Positions 1 to 12,905 of a stretch of DNA of 64,000 nucleotides are shown here, piece after piece (position 1 is the stretch's first letter; every line of letters begins with the position of its first letter). A model generated the notes under the pieces. It made no database searches. It was not told where the DNA came from and saw only the letters and a list, made by a program, of their open reading frames with translations. Source of the stretch: Eudromia elegans. Its lineage: Eukaryota; Chordata; Aves; Tinamiformes; Tinamidae. The translations under genes and the position numbers were made by a program. The stretch is taken from the NCBI GenBank assembly GCA_003342815.1, contig PTEX01000201.1, positions 1,276,420-1,340,419 of the forward strand. Reading direction: 5' to 3'.

Positions 1-3000
1 TAACGTTTCCCGGAAATAATTTAGATGTTATTTGCTCAAGAACTTGAAGTCATTTTGATACAGAGGTATACATTGGTATTATGAAGTGTTAATTGATTCA
101 TGTGGTGCAGTGTTAGGTTCTCATATCAAAATACTTCTTAGCAGCTCCTCCAGCAGTTACTTGACACAATCTAGCCTTCCTTTAGGTTTTAACAGTTAAC
201 CCTCCCACCTACTCTCACATGGAGTTTTACAGTGTGTTGGATGAAACAGTTTCATTTCAGTGGACTAGAATAACACCACAGGATTTGTCATAATATTTTG
301 CACCTGTTAATGAAATGGGTGTTTGACACAGAGCAGTATTTAGCTATGTTTTCCATGTAATATTTTTCTAATACTATATAAATATTTTAAGAATAAAGGC
401 ATTAAGTAAATAAGTAAGTTCCAGTTTCTTACATAAGCACCGTGTGTGCTCATGGAGGGGAGTTGTTTGTTTGTCCACTAATAAAAATAATAATATATTA
501 AGAAAAATACATCACAAGAATAAAATTTAACACGTGCCAGCACAGATTGGGAAGGAGGTATGTATAAAGCAACTGTAAAAATGGAATTGTGATGGTGATG
601 TAAAAACAAATTATAGAAAACTAATAGGAAAAACAATTGAAAATCCCAAACACTTGAAAACAGAGGAGGAAATATTTAATAATGTTTCATAAATAGTTTC
701 AGAAATTATATCTTTTACCTGTTGTCTAAACCTGTATTGCAAAAGTCAAGGAGAATTGTATCTTTCAATTTTCTCGATATAGATTTGTTCCTATGTTAAA
801 TTATTGTCTCTGTGGTCCCTGGCCAAGTCGTATTTATCTTTAAGCTTAGTTATAGTCTGAAGACTTTCAAAAACAGGTCTTCTAATTCCTTGTTTATTTT
901 CTTATTTTATCATCTGTTGTATTAAGAATGAATGTTAGAACTGTGTTTATACACATTTCAAACATTCTAAGGTGCTATGGTATTTAAACTGAGTTTTAAA
1001 AGAATTACAGTTTTTATGGCCATCTTCAATACCTCTTTTTGATTAGTGAAATTATTTAGTATTTGCCTTCTCCCCCTCAAAAAGCAGTGATTGAGAAGAA
1101 GAGAAACTTCACATCTGGAATTAAAATCGTTTATTGTTACATAAGTGCTGTTTCTTGGATTAAGGAATAACAGTGAAACAAGATCCTTGGCATACTGGAT
1201 TGCTCAAATTTGCTGAAGGTCTTTTTTTTTTTTAATGTGCTTTCATTATGAAAACTTTTACTTTGTGACAGAGTAGAAATGCAGCAGTAATTCTGAACTC
1301 CGCCCCATGCCAGATTGGCACTGAGAGCCTTCTGCTGCCCCTTGTTTGAAATAAAATGTGGATGACTGTATTTCCAAGGCAGCTGAGAGAAACTGTAGCT
1401 CTTGAGGGTAAAGAATAATGTTTTGCANAACAGCCTGAGCTGTTTCTCGGTAAAGTATCTGTAGGTGCAGTCTGTCCCAGCAGACAGATGATTCTTGCTT
1501 GCACACGTTTCCACGCGCTTGGCTTAGCTGCTGTCTTTTCCATATGTTATTTTCACCTTTGCAAACTTTTTAAGGTCTTTGGTCCTCCTGAGAGCAAGTG
1601 TGTGAGCAGGACGTGTTTGGGCTTCAGCTGCCGCAGAGCCACGAGGGGCAATCTGAGTGGAGCCCTGTGCCACAGGTCCTGTGGGGCCAGTGCCANTTGT
1701 GCCCTGGGCCCTGCACATGCCAGGCACCCCGCAATGCGGCCTGACAAGGGCTCGGATGCTGAGCTTCATCCCTCCGCTGTTGTCTGGCGAAGCAAGCTTC
1801 GGGTGAGAGGAGAAGGAGGCCCATAACTTCCTGCCATGCATGCACGATGGCAAACACCTAAACGAACCTGAAAAAAAAAAAAACAACTAAAAAAAGTGTG
1901 GCCTTATTCATGCAGGAGCACAGGTTGCTCACCTTGATTTCTGTATGTTCAAAAGACATGAGAGAAGAATCATTTCCTGGCAAGGTCGATAGTTTTCTGT
2001 CAGCTTTAATGTGGGATGTTTCCACTGAGAGGTTTGGTGGAACTGGGGAGGTGCCACCCAGCTGGGACACTCAGGGACACCTGCTGCCCACTAGCCCTGC
2101 CGCTGGTTCTTGCAGCACCTGCTGGCATTGAAGGCATGGCCAGATGCCTTGGGAAGATGTTTGTGCCCCTTTCTGACAGGTGCCCTCAGGTGTGTGGTAC
2201 AAAGCAGGGTAGGGCTGGGGCTCCTTCGTTTACATCATGAGGAGGGAAAAGCAGGCAGCTTTAAATTGATAGTTATGAAGGATTAAATTAGAAGACATGC
2301 GTCTGCTTAGGAGTCATGGTGAAGTATTGACTGGCTTAACCAAAAATTTCTTCTAAAGCTCTAAGAAACTTTCCATATAGGTAGAAATAATTGGAGAGAA
2401 AGTCCTGTTTTCATCCTGAAACCTGAAGAAACTTGCAGTTGCTTTTGGGAACCTCAAATCTTCAAAGTACTTTAAACAAAACTGAAATAAATCCTTGTGT
2501 CCAGAATTGCCCTGTAGTTCTTCTGGCATACTGGTGAGCTCTCTTCAGGTTATATCTCTTACATTCACTTTTAACGATATGTATGTGTGTTTGCTGTGTT
2601 TTGTCAGNTTCTGTCTATATTTCTTGCCCTCTGGCATGAACTAAGGACAAGCAACCTATTCCACTTGTCCCTCAGCCCTGCAGTGTCCCGTTCCTTCATG
2701 GCAAGTGTTACACGTTTTCCCTAGCTCCATGCAGTGGGCAGCAGAATAAAACATGTGTGGTTAGCTTTATTTACTCTTTTCAGCAATGCAAGGACTTTCT
2801 AAGGGGCATTCACCCCTTTTAGCTTCCCAGAGTGGCACCTAAACTCTGTAGGCTTTCTCTGTTGTTGGTGGAGAACCTTCTTCCAGACACAGTCTGAGCA
2901 CCCACATTNACTGCCTTCTTTCACATCTGCTTTTGGAGAAGTCACTGCCTCTCGCTCTGTTAGCTGGGGTTTTATCTCCCCAAGGTTCTGCTGCTAATGC

Positions 3001-5125
3001 TTCGCTGCCCGCCTCCCCTCCGTGAGAGCTGCCATCTTCCCTGGCAAGCCACGAAACACTGATGTGCACCTCGCTTCGGCTGCGGTGTGGTAAGGCATTT
3101 TCCCCAGTAGGTACAAGATACTTTGTCTCTGGTTTCTGGGAATGGAAGGTTCTAATGATGCCTTGGTCATTTTCTTTTTTAAGTGTTCATTTCTTTTTCC
3201 TGAAGAAAATGTATTTATCTCAGCAAGTCTTCAATGGTCTAGGTGAGTGTTAGATGAAGAGATGTTCAGAGCAGAAAGCTATTTTATTTTAATTCTTTTT
3301 TTGCTAACTCAGGATTAGGTCTCGTTTAGAAGGACAAGAAGAATATACAATAACNTTTTAATACTGGCAGTGATACTGCATTTTCATTTGGTCATCATGA
3401 GAGAGTAATGTGAGGATATGTGCACTTCAGGAGATCAGGCTGTTATTTTGGCATAATTCTGAAAAAGAATACTCTTGGAGCCTGCTGCATAACTATACTA
3501 AAAAAAAAACCAAAAAAACAACAAAAAAAACCCACTAAAAATATACTAAAAAGAAAGCAACAGAAATTGAAATTATTTGTGCATAAATCTACCAAGCAGT
3601 AGTCAGTAAGGAAATATCTTTAATTAAAGAAGTCATATGAACCTCTCAGCCCCATCCTTCCAGCCAAGTCATTGATACTGGAAAAAGAGAGGGAAAAAAG
3701 CTGTTCTAAAACTAAGAATGAACATAATCATGAAGAAACAAAGCAGTGTAGCCAACCAGGAATGGAGAATTATCTGTTGAAGTTAGNAGGCCAAGAGTCT
3801 CATCCTGGGATNTTAATAGCGCCTGGCAGAAGTGCTTGTACTTGTACAGCAATTGGTTTAGTATCTAATTGAATTCCAAGCTGAAATATGACAGTCTGTC
3901 TTGAAACCTGAAGAGAACATTTCCTGTGATGCAATGNCAAAGCATTTCTATACGTACTGAGCTATGAGTAGAAAATTGATAATACTTGTGTTTCCAGATT
4001 CCAGGAGCCTTCTCATTACGCGTAACTAAAGCTGTATTCTGTTCTGTCTTGCTATTGTTAACTCTTTCCTCTTCCTGTCTTTCGAATTTATTTTGTTTAC
4101 CATATTCACTCGATACACCTTGTTCTGTTTATTTATTTATTTATGTTTGTTAGCTGTTTACATTGGGGCCTTTCATTTNCTAATTTGCCATGTGGTTAGC
4201 AGAACGTGCCCCTGCTTCTGGGAGAATCTATTTACGACTTCAATGCAGACATGTAGACCTGAAATATGAATAGGACTCCAAAGCCAACATGCTAATTATG
4301 CGCACCCGATAGGGTGGCATTGCCCTTGTGCAGGTAGGAGTGCAAGATCATCAGGATTTAAAGGAAGAAGAAAAAAGGGTTTTTTTTAAAAAAAAAGCTT
4401 CTATCTTGAGTGCTGAAATGGATGCCTTGTACAATATACAGCCTTCTTGTGAAAAGGGTTTTTTTCCTTGTATTCCTCATGATCGATCGGTATGTGAAGC
4501 TGGAGCTCTTCGGGAAAAGTCTGGGATTATGAGTGCGCAGCCTTGGCTTTTAGCGAAGCCACAAGGTTATCAATAATACATTGGAGATCTCACAGCCCTC
4601 GGACATNGGAGGGTCACAGCTGGTCCGGTTTCAGGGTAGAAATTGCCAATTTGAGCCAAGAGGTCAGGACAACCGTGTGTCAGATGGTCCCAGACANGTG
4701 GTCCACAGACACGTCCTGGGGCGCGGGGTAGTGTTTGCAGCACTGCCACTGCCCATGTGATTTAGAAACCCCTCATGGGTGCTGGTAGTATAGCGTTAAG
4801 AGCAGCATATTTAATGCTGTTTGCAGTGGCCTTTTGACATCCTGGCCNTTCCCAGTATTAAAAGTTTTATTGTTTTCCTGACAAGTTCATTCATATACTA
4901 ACAGCTTGCTTGGCAGGCAGCAGTGATCAAACCCAGTGCTTGGGCTTTCTGGTCACGGTGGTGGCTGGGAGTAACAGAGAAGGAGAATAAGTGAGTGTGG
5001 AAATGCAAAGCTGTCTCTTGTTACATTTTATCGATCTTACTCTGGTGTCATTCAATTAAGACAGAAATGTGATGGATAGTGTCTGCAGAGATACTTTGCT
5101 TTTCAGCCACTCTAGGTAAAGCTTA
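1..5125. other. AT-rich unique DNA, no gene seen
   Basis: Apart from a modestly GC-richer patch near 1490-2240, where overlapping frames on both strands (up to 120 codons) look like nothing known, the sequence is AT-rich and stop-dense. There is an A-rich stretch near 3500-3600 and scattered single Ns. I see no exon, RNA gene or mobile element. Confidence 0.6.
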
Positions 5126-5177
5126 AAGGGAGGGATGGAGGAAGGGAAGGAAAGGAGGGAGAAAGGTGGAGGGGAGA
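5126..5177. repeat. Purine-rich (GGGA/GGAA) tract
   Basis: About 50 bases that are almost entirely A and G (units of GGGA and GGAA with two T interruptions). Low-complexity DNA with triplex potential; no gene call. Confidence 0.8.
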
Positions 5178-5209
5178 CCAAACAAAGATACAGTGTGATT
5201 TGAATTACA

Positions 5210-5480
5210 CAGCAAGCTTACCCTTGTAATTAATTATTATTATAAAAACACCTTGAAAAGCAATGTTAGCAGAGATGACGTTGTACTATTTTGCCAATAA
5301 ATCAGAATCTGTCTGGCCTATTGTTAATTGAAGTAACGTTTTTGTGGTCCAAATCTTGTCTGTGATTTATGAATATGCACTTGATTTTTTCTGAATTTAG
5401 TGCGCTAATACAAAGGCCTCAAGAACTGAAAGGAGCCTCAGAGATTAATTTGCATGCTGTAGGGCTGTTTTTCAGAGGAA
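5210..5480. promoter_or_regulatory. Candidate conserved noncoding element
   Basis: AT-rich, high-complexity sequence with dense homeodomain- and octamer-type words (TAATTAATTA, GATTAATTTGCAT, TTGTTAATTGAAG) and no Ns or simple repeats. This texture is typical of developmental enhancers in vertebrates. Conservation cannot be seen from one sequence. Confidence 0.3.
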
Positions 5481-5579
5481 ACATCTGAGGAGTTTGTTTC
5501 AGCCTGTTTATTTTCATTGAGGAACAAAAAAGTATATCTCTATATATCTCTATCTTACGCATGTCTTTGAGNAGTTCTG

Positions 5580-6255
5580 CAAGTGCAATACCAGAAACGC
5601 TTGGATGAGCACCCTGGGCTGATGCAGATACCCAGCAATCAACCACAACAGCATCTCTCACTCAGTCCTCAGACTACGAATTTCAGACTAACAAATTGCT
5701 TTCGATGTAACCCTCTGTGTCCCACCTGGATGGTGAAGGAGACTATCCTTTGGAATGCCTGGGCAATTTCTAAAAGTGTTTTCTGTCATACCTGGGGTGG
5801 GCTCCTTGCTCAGAGCTCTCCTCAGCAGAAAAACCTTGGTACCTCTCACCTCCTACTCTCACTTCCAACTTCCAGGCTTAAACAGAGGAGGGTTGGTTCT
5901 GGTATCTCTGCTCCCAGGAAACCCACAGGGAATACATTGGACCTCCAAGGGCAATGTCCAGAGCGGGTTTGGAATCTTCTACTGGAATGGGGCTACTTTG
6001 GAAAAATCCAGTTTACCAGAACCCGAATACTTCGCAGATGTGGGCTGGCTATTGCAGCCATCACAAACAACAAAACCTAAAGCAAAACAGATTCCCAGGG
6101 CTGGGAATCCTGCATTTCCAAGGCATGCAGAGGTACCCCCAGCACTCCCTGGCATGGGATAGCCCAGGGTTTCTAGGCTCATGATTCATGACTGGTGACT
6201 ACCGTCCAGACTGCTCTGTTTGGCTGTGGCTCCTGCAGTCCCAAAGTCCCCTTTT
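5580..6255. other. GC-richer patch, no recognised gene
   Basis: Two overlapping + strand frames of 135 and 165 codons exist, the longer starting only at GTG, and neither resembles a known protein. The patch contains the inverted repeat at 6090 and ends just before a 31-base T run. It might be a decayed old insertion, but no element is identifiable. Confidence 0.45.
6090..6109. repeat. Inverted repeat, 9-bp arms
   Basis: GATTCCCAG and CTGGGAATC around GG. It lies in the GC-richer 5.6-6.2 kb patch. Confidence 0.85.
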
Positions 6256-6257
6256 TT

Positions 6258-6260
<3 letters not shown>

Positions 6261-6291
<31 letters not shown>
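6261..6291. repeat. Poly-T run (31 bases)
   Basis: An uninterrupted run of 31 T. Read on the - strand it is a poly-A run, but no retroposon body is recognisable on its upstream side, so I call it only a homopolymer. Its length is likely to be inaccurate in the assembly. Confidence 0.9.
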
Positions 6292-6414
6292 CTTTGGCAT
6301 TAGCCCAGAGGGTTGAAGAGCATAGGAGCTCTAGGATTTTCAGAGCAAGGCCTCAGAGCTTTGATATTTGGGACTGTACTTTCTTTGCAACTGCTGCTAT
6401 TGAATCGGCAGTTA

Positions 6415-6640
6415 AACTGGTGGGAAAGATTAATTAATTTGGAAGCTAATTAAATTTTAAGTCATATTTTAAATCAGATGAAGCTGAGGAAGCTACAGGT
6501 TTCATAAGCTAATGAGCACATTCCTAGCCTTGTTACTCATTCAGAAAAGTACTCTGAGTGCTTATGATTTGAGTATTTCAGATTAGCAGCAGTTGTACTC
6601 TGGAACAGAGCCTAGAATAGAGTTATGGACCTGATACCAG
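6415..6640. promoter_or_regulatory. Candidate conserved noncoding element
   Basis: Contains GATTAATTAATTTGG and AAGCTAATTAAATT close together, then TTCATAAGCTAATGAGCAC. Several homeodomain-like cores in high-complexity sequence. Confidence 0.28.
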
Positions 6641-7623
6641 CATCATGAGCCTGCAAAGTAAATGTCAAGTGAGATGTGAGTTTTCANAATTTCGTAATTT
6701 CAGAAGTTAGTTTGGGACGGTGGTGAGCTGAGCTTGCTCAGAGCAGTGTTATACTGCTGGTGCCAATAATTAGATGCTTCTGCTAAAGTGATCAGCAACA
6801 TTTAAACTGCCACAAGGAAGGTTTGCCTTATTCCCTCCTTTGAAAAGGAGTGGCAGCTATACAGTCTTAGAGCTGTATTTGAGATACTTAATATATTTCC
6901 TTTGTGCAAGAGCTCCAGAAAGAGTATGTGACTTGTCTGCTGAGACCTTGGAGATGGGAATCAAATGGCCCTGTAGGAATAGGCTTTCGGGCACGAGGAT
7001 GCAAGCTGATTCTCAGGCAATTCCAACTGTTTGGGCTTTTCNTTCTGTAAGCAGCAGTGAGGTACGTCCAGGCGTGTTTGAATTATTGTTGGGGCTTCTC
7101 TGACTTGGGGACTGTCCTAGGCTGCTTAGCAGTCTCCTCTAATGCAGCATAAAGAATCATCTTCTGTTTTGAAGTTCATCTCACTGCAGAGATCAAAATA
7201 AAGTAGAAAATATTGAAAAAGATACTGTGACTTTAAGTTATGAAATGAAGGGTTTTGCTGTGACCGTGTGAAAAAAATCATAATTGAAGCAAGAGTTGGC
7301 CATGACTTGAGTTGGATTTTTCTTAAAGAGTACATTTAAGTGTAGCAGTAAATCACAATAACCCTAAGTTGGTTAATGTTAGGGCAAAGAAAGCCCACCA
7401 GTCTGCAAGCTCATCATTACCNTATAAGATTTTGACTTTCTTGTCCACTTAAATTGTACATTTGGGGGATTCATTAAATAAATCTCCAGGCCTGGTTGAA
7501 GCCTGTACTTCTAGTGAAATAAATGTACCAAGATGTGTTAGATGCGAGACTGCAGATTTAGAGCTAGTGCTTTTATCATAGCATCTACCAGCACAGCACA
7601 TAGTTCAGTTAAAGAGGAAGGGG

Positions 7624-7643
7624 AAAAAAAAAAAAAAAAAAAA
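7624..7643. repeat. Poly-A run (20 bases)
   Basis: A homopolymer of 20 A within AT-rich unique sequence. There are no target-site duplications or retrocopy body that I can see. Confidence 0.9.
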
Positions 7644-7846
7644 TTATCTCTATGACAATAGCCATTTTCTCTGTGCACTGCATATATTGCCATAGTCAGA
7701 AAAGGGATCATATTCTTGCCAGGGAGCAAATGGGCAGATGGCAGGGCATAGATTATTTAATGTGTAATTCAGTGGTCTTTCTTCTCACTTAGAAAAATAA
7801 TTAAGTCTTAGAGGAAAGATTATTCCAAATATATTCCTGTTATGAA

Positions 7847-7861
7847 TATATATATATATAA
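7847..7861. repeat. (TA)n short repeat
   Basis: Seven TA units in an AT-rich context. Confidence 0.85.
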
Positions 7862-7965
7862 TTTTGCTGTCTTTCAAGCATTTCAAGGATTTTTAAGAGC
7901 ATAAAATTAAGTAACTTAATTGGTAACTAATTTCTGTTTTTTCTACTCAAGATAACTTCCCCCAG

Positions 7966-7995
7966 GAGACTGTGGGTGCTTTTTCTGCACCAGCA
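7966..7995 (+). other. Candidate 30-bp microexon
   Basis: A pyrimidine-rich acceptor region (TTTCTGTTTTTTCTACTC, then AACTTCCCCCAG) and a donor GCA/GTAAGT bound 30 bases, ten codons reading ETVGAFSAPA in phase 0. Frame-keeping microexons of this size are typical of neuronal genes in vertebrates, which is known biology; that this is one of them is inference. Confidence 0.15.
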
Positions 7996-8157
7996 GTAAG
8001 TTTGTAAAGATCTACTTTTGGATAATAATTTGGTTTAAGCATAGCTAACTCGAGCTGAATTTGATTAGGCATTGTGTTTGTAAAAGTTCACTTAAAGAGT
8101 TTTGTGTTGATTGCCACCATTTTTAGATGTCTGCATTTTGAAGTGCCAGAGGTTTTA

Positions 8158-8184
8158 TGAACACAAAACACTGTTTTGTGTTCA
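8158..8184. repeat. Perfect inverted repeat, 12-bp arms, 3-nt loop
   Basis: TGAACACAAAAC, then ACT, then GTTTTGTGTTCA. The arms are fully complementary. Confidence 0.92.
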
Positions 8185-8560
8185 ATGAGCAACACGAACC
8201 AGTCTTTTCGTAACATATTTTCATCTCAGATGGGAGGGCCTGTAGCACATTACAAATTTGCTGTCTTAAGACATGCACTTGAATTTTCTTTTTTTTTTTC
8301 TCCCTTAAATTTCAGAAATTCACATAAGAGGAGGGAAAAAGAGGGAAGGGTTTCCTAAGCACATAAGTGGTTATGGCCTATTGTACTTTTTTTTAGCATT
8401 GAAATATTTCAATAGCTTGAAAATAAGCCAGACAGCCTCTGTGTTATGAACAGCGGAAAAAAAAAGGATAAAAATAAATTAAGAACAGCTGCAGTTCTCT
8501 TAAGAGCCTTAAAAGAGATACACAAAATTATATGCAATATTATGTGTACCAATCTGGAGG

Positions 8561-8587
8561 ATATCTATATATAATATATATATATAA
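8561..8587. repeat. AT-rich (TA)n tract
   Basis: An interrupted TA tract (ATATCTATATATAATATATA and following). Confidence 0.8.
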
Positions 8588-9256
8588 AATCTTATAATAT
8601 TTCATTTTTGTCTAAAGACTAAGGGTTCAGCATTTGCTTTATGAGCAAGAATTTTACATCTTTCAAATGTTTATGGAGAATTAACATTAAGTAAGTCCCT
8701 CAATATCTCAATTATGTATTATTATTAAATACTATTATGATTTGAACATACTGAATAATGCAAGTATTTATTAGTCATAGGAACTGCCCAGCAAAATTAG
8801 TGTGGAAAATAATAGCCTTGCCTAAGTGAAATAAATTTTTCTTTTGGCAAATTTTTGTATTTCACTTGTTTATATTTAACCATAGGTGGGTTTGTGGACA
8901 ACTAGAGTTTTTCTCTCTAGATTTAAAACATCATTGTGCCAAGAACATCTAAAGTGTTTTCCCTGTTATTTTGTGATTAGAGCCATTTTAATGAGAAAGA
9001 GAAGTGGTCATGGTCTGTGTGGTCTTTTTTAGACCTCTGATTCCAGAAAATGGTGAACATTTTTTCAGTCTCTGCATGAAGGTGAAAGGATAAACATTCC
9101 TTTTCTTCAGTGCACTCACTGCACTGACCACATTGCCCTATTTCTCTCTCTCTCTTTTTGTTTTTCAATTTTATTTCAGATCTTCTTCCTCATTAATCAG
9201 AAACCAGAACTTTTCAGAGACAATATTCCTACTGAAGAGGAATCCTTGAAGGACAT

Positions 9257-9331
9257 CCTGCGTGTGCAGGGGGATTGGACTAGATGATCTCTAGAGGTCC
9301 CTTCCAACCTTAAGCATTCTATGATTCTATG
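9257..9331 (+). repeat. CR1 LINE, 3' terminal fragment
   Basis: This is the extreme 3' end of a chicken-repeat-1 (CR1) non-LTR retrotransposon. The segment GGACTAGATGATCTCTAGAG followed by GTCCCTTCCAACCTT is the hallmark of avian CR1 tails, and the copy ends in two adjacent ATTCTATG octamers, the usual CR1 terminus instead of a poly-A tail. Only about 75 bp remain, so the copy is heavily 5'-truncated, as most CR1 copies are, and carries no reverse transcriptase. The block is close to the family consensus, so it is probably the youngest of the four CR1 pieces here. It is the best evidence that the host is a bird. Confidence 0.93.
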
Positions 9332-10160
9332 TTTGTATTTCCATATGATGTGAAGTTCAGTGTTTAACTCCTACTAACTTCAACCATCAGGAAATGCCAG
9401 ATATGAATGACAGATTTGAAAAAGGAGCACATGTTAGAGAAAAGTAAACTCAGCTTCAGCAATTCAGCACTGAAAGTGGAATGCATTCTGGAGTCATAAT
9501 AGTGATTAGATGTTATTGTGGATGGTTGTGTTTACCAAGATTTTTGATAGAAAGTCAGGAATGTTGTTGTGTTGNTGTATAGCAACATTAGCAACAAGAC
9601 CTCCTCTTCACCATATCACTTGTGTTTCAGTTGGGCCAATTGAACAAAACTATTCACACCTGATTGTATATGTGTAGTTTGAAAAGTAATTGTAAATAGA
9701 AGAGGAATAGTAGGGGAAGACATATTAGCAAGGTGGACATTGGCAGTCGTCTTAGTATGGCAGTGGTTGATTTCCATCTTAACTTTATATTATCTGATTG
9801 AAACTAAAACGATTTATTGTCGACTGCAATAGAAAAATGTAAAGAAATAGTGATATTTCTTCACAGTGATATTTCAGATCTGAAGCAGCTTAGCAGGCTG
9901 TTTTGTCTCTATTTTAGCTTTATTTCAAATTAGTGTCTCCAGTTCTCACTGATCAGTGTGCACATGGATCTTCCTCTATGTTCCCAGTAGTGGTAAAGAA
10001 GGTAAAGGAGTCCTTCTGCAGTAGTAATCTGTTTCTGTTATAAGGGCAGACTAGAACATTTTAGTTTCTTGATTTTTCTTGATTTTCTTGACACATCTCT
10101 TCCTGGGTTTGGGGATAACAAGATGAGTAGCGTCCTCCCAGAAAATTTCAGATGCAAAAC

Positions 10161-10183
10161 TTTTTTTTTTTTTTTTTTTTTTT
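10161..10183. repeat. Poly-T run (23 bases)
   Basis: An uninterrupted T homopolymer in unique AT-rich sequence. Confidence 0.9.
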
Positions 10184-12905
10184 GGAAGATAAAACAGAGT
10201 CTAGTTTCTATAAAATGGTTAGAGATTTCTGATTAAGGTCCTTTCCCTGGACTGTAAGAGCAAACTGTCAAGGTTACTTTTCCAGAATATGCATCACTGC
10301 ATATATTTGATCCTACTAACATTATAAAATATAGAACTTTTCACCATTTGGATAGTTTCTGATGACTTCTAATTATCAATTATTCTTCCTAAAGAGAAAG
10401 AACTTCATAATTTAAGAAGTTTTGTAAGATAGTCTTTTAAGTATTATATTTTTAAGTGGAAGTTTGTGGCAGCTGACTAGTGATTGCACATTTGAAGATT
10501 ACTTGCAGAGGGACCATAAAAAAATTAAAAAAGAAGCACAGTAAAAATTAAATCCTTTCCCTGACCAGCAAGCATCTTGTTTGTTATTGTAGGAGACAAA
10601 GAGATGAAGGCATATTTGTCCTCTTGGAGGAAGAACAAATATTCCTTTAATTTTTTTCCAGAGAAGAGAACTTTTAATTGACTTTTCTGAATTCATAACA
10701 GTCTTTGCAGAATGTTACATGCTGTTCTTGCATGAAGCCAGCTTGGTGTGCTTCATCTCCTTTTCAATGCCATATTCTCCTAAACTGTGTAGTGTCAGTC
10801 CCTTAGGGACGTGTGGTAACTCCAAGTGTGGAAGAACAATATTACATAGTTCTGGAGAGGTATCCAAAATTATCATGATTTTTTATCCATGTATTTTATG
10901 GCTGTGTGATTCATGGAAAGGCAGATGCTTTTGATGCAGCAGATAAATGACTGTGACTTGTTCGGAATGCACACCATCTCCATGGGTGTTGCAAGAAAAA
11001 GCGTCGTGCTTCCTACCGCACCGCTCTATGTTGAAGAGCTTTGTTATTTTCCTATGGTAAGATGCCTCGAGAGCTGGAAAGGTACAGTCAGAATTCGTTC
11101 TTCTACATATTTGTCATTTTGGAGTATAGAAGATAGGCTACCAAAATGGCCGACTTGGACCTCACCAGGGCTGGTTGAAATGAAAGAGTATCATACGTGG
11201 GCATGAAATAACTGCTTGCAGTCAACTGTAGCTGTTTTCTAGCTGCTGTCAAGAATTAGATGTTTAGTTGCAGGCTTTAGGCCTCTCCAAGGAGGAAAGG
11301 AGAAAGGGAGGGAGGAACTTGGGCTCCTCTGGCCTGAGTTCTGTCACTGCCTGCAATGTGGTGTGCCCACAAATGGGAGTGATGCTTCTCTCGTTTGGAG
11401 TGTGCTTTGGCATTCACTTTTTAAATCAGCTTGTTTTTTCCTAAAATTCAGGCTACATTTTGAAGATTTTGTCTCCATAAATAATATAGTCTTACAATGA
11501 AAAACATGTTTTTCTTGTTAGTTGCATACCATTAGAGGAAAAAAAAATCAGTGCCCTTTTACTTTTCCTGCTTTTCAACTTGGCCATGCTACATGCAACA
11601 GCCAAAGAATCCAAGATCTTTTTTTGAAAATTAAGAAGAAAAACATTGTGTTTTTAATATTCCTATAATTACTGAATGTAGAGATTCAAGTTGCTTTTAA
11701 AAATGGGATGCTGCTAAACTCCTAAGCTACATATATGTTGCCAAAACCTTCCATTTTGGTTCTGAGAAGCATGAATTTTTTCAACCGCTTGGGATATACC
11801 CTAAGTATTTTTCAGAGAACATGGGCAGCATACCAAAGTATCACAAAGTAGGCCTTTTCCAAGAAAGGAAAGCATGAAAACAGCAGTTCTCTGTGAGCTC
11901 TTACCAGTTTTCTTACAGAACTTATCAGTATCCAGACAGTGTCCATTGGGTTTCTCCTTTTGACTATTTTGGATGAATGCACCAATGGATAGATTGGTTG
12001 ACCAATAGACCTGTCAATAGAAAGCTATGTATTTAAGAGCATAGTCAATATTTTTGTTCATTATCATAATATTTCACATTTTTAGGTTTTCTGTGCCTGT
12101 TTCTATGTTTTNCAAAAGGACATAATTAAATACAAAATTGATATATTAGAAAAGCAGTTGTAAAAGGTTGTATCTGCTTATGTGTAGGAGAATATATTAA
12201 TCTCCTCAAATTAATGAAATATTTGAAATCTCTTTGATGGTAAAATTCACATTGGGAAAGCTAGAGGAATGCAGGGGGGTCTGTGGAGCACTCACGTATA
12301 AAGGAAAACTCAAGAGAATGAGTTACTTTCCAGCACCATAGATACCAAGGCTCAGTCTCTATACTCTGTCTCTTTCCTGCAAGTTTGGACACTTCAGATG
12401 GGTGTAACTAACTGTTGTTTAACGTGCTGTAGAGCAAGGTGATACTTGAGTAAGATGATACTATGAGATACTGCAAACATGACATGGATAAACAGAGCTC
12501 TGGTGACCCTGTCTAGTGAAGGCAAATTTTAATTTGAGATACTTAAATGCTGATACACATTTTTTTTCTATTTTCATTCTTGATGATTTTTTTTTTCTGT
12601 TTTCTTGATTGATTTTATGTTTGAAAAAGTCCGCAAGTATGTATGAGTCCACATAATGAATGGAAAAGACATGCTGTGGGTACAAGTGTGCTAGTTTCTC
12701 ATAATCTAATACCATTTTTTATTTTTGTTCCAATAAAACAGTACTTTATCATCAAGTTTAGTCACCTTGATGCTTGCAATTCCCATCCTCAAAACATTTT
12801 TCTCCCTTGCATGGAGTGTTAAAATGGTTCTATAAAATCAGAAAGTGTTAATGTTTGTTTGAGAAACCATTTAATACTGGAAGATAAAACCTAATGACAC
12901 AGACA

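Larger units (their letters stand above)
6640..9256. other. AT-rich unique DNA, no gene seen
   Basis: Holds short A and TA tracts, a perfect hairpin at 8158 and a possible microexon at 7966. Otherwise stop-dense in all frames. Confidence 0.55.

Noticed and set aside
1137-1886. Several overlapping frames of 60-125 codons on both strands
   Set aside because: Mutually overlapping, unrecognised, and in a patch with few stops; no splice or start context supports them.
3063-3090. U6 snRNA-like start (GTGCACCTCGCTTCGGC)
   Set aside because: Only the first bases resemble U6; the rest of the RNA (ATATACTAAAATTGG and onward) is missing.
5583-6080. 165-codon + strand open frame
   Set aside because: It starts only at GTG, overlaps another frame and resembles no protein; composition of the GC-richer patch explains it.
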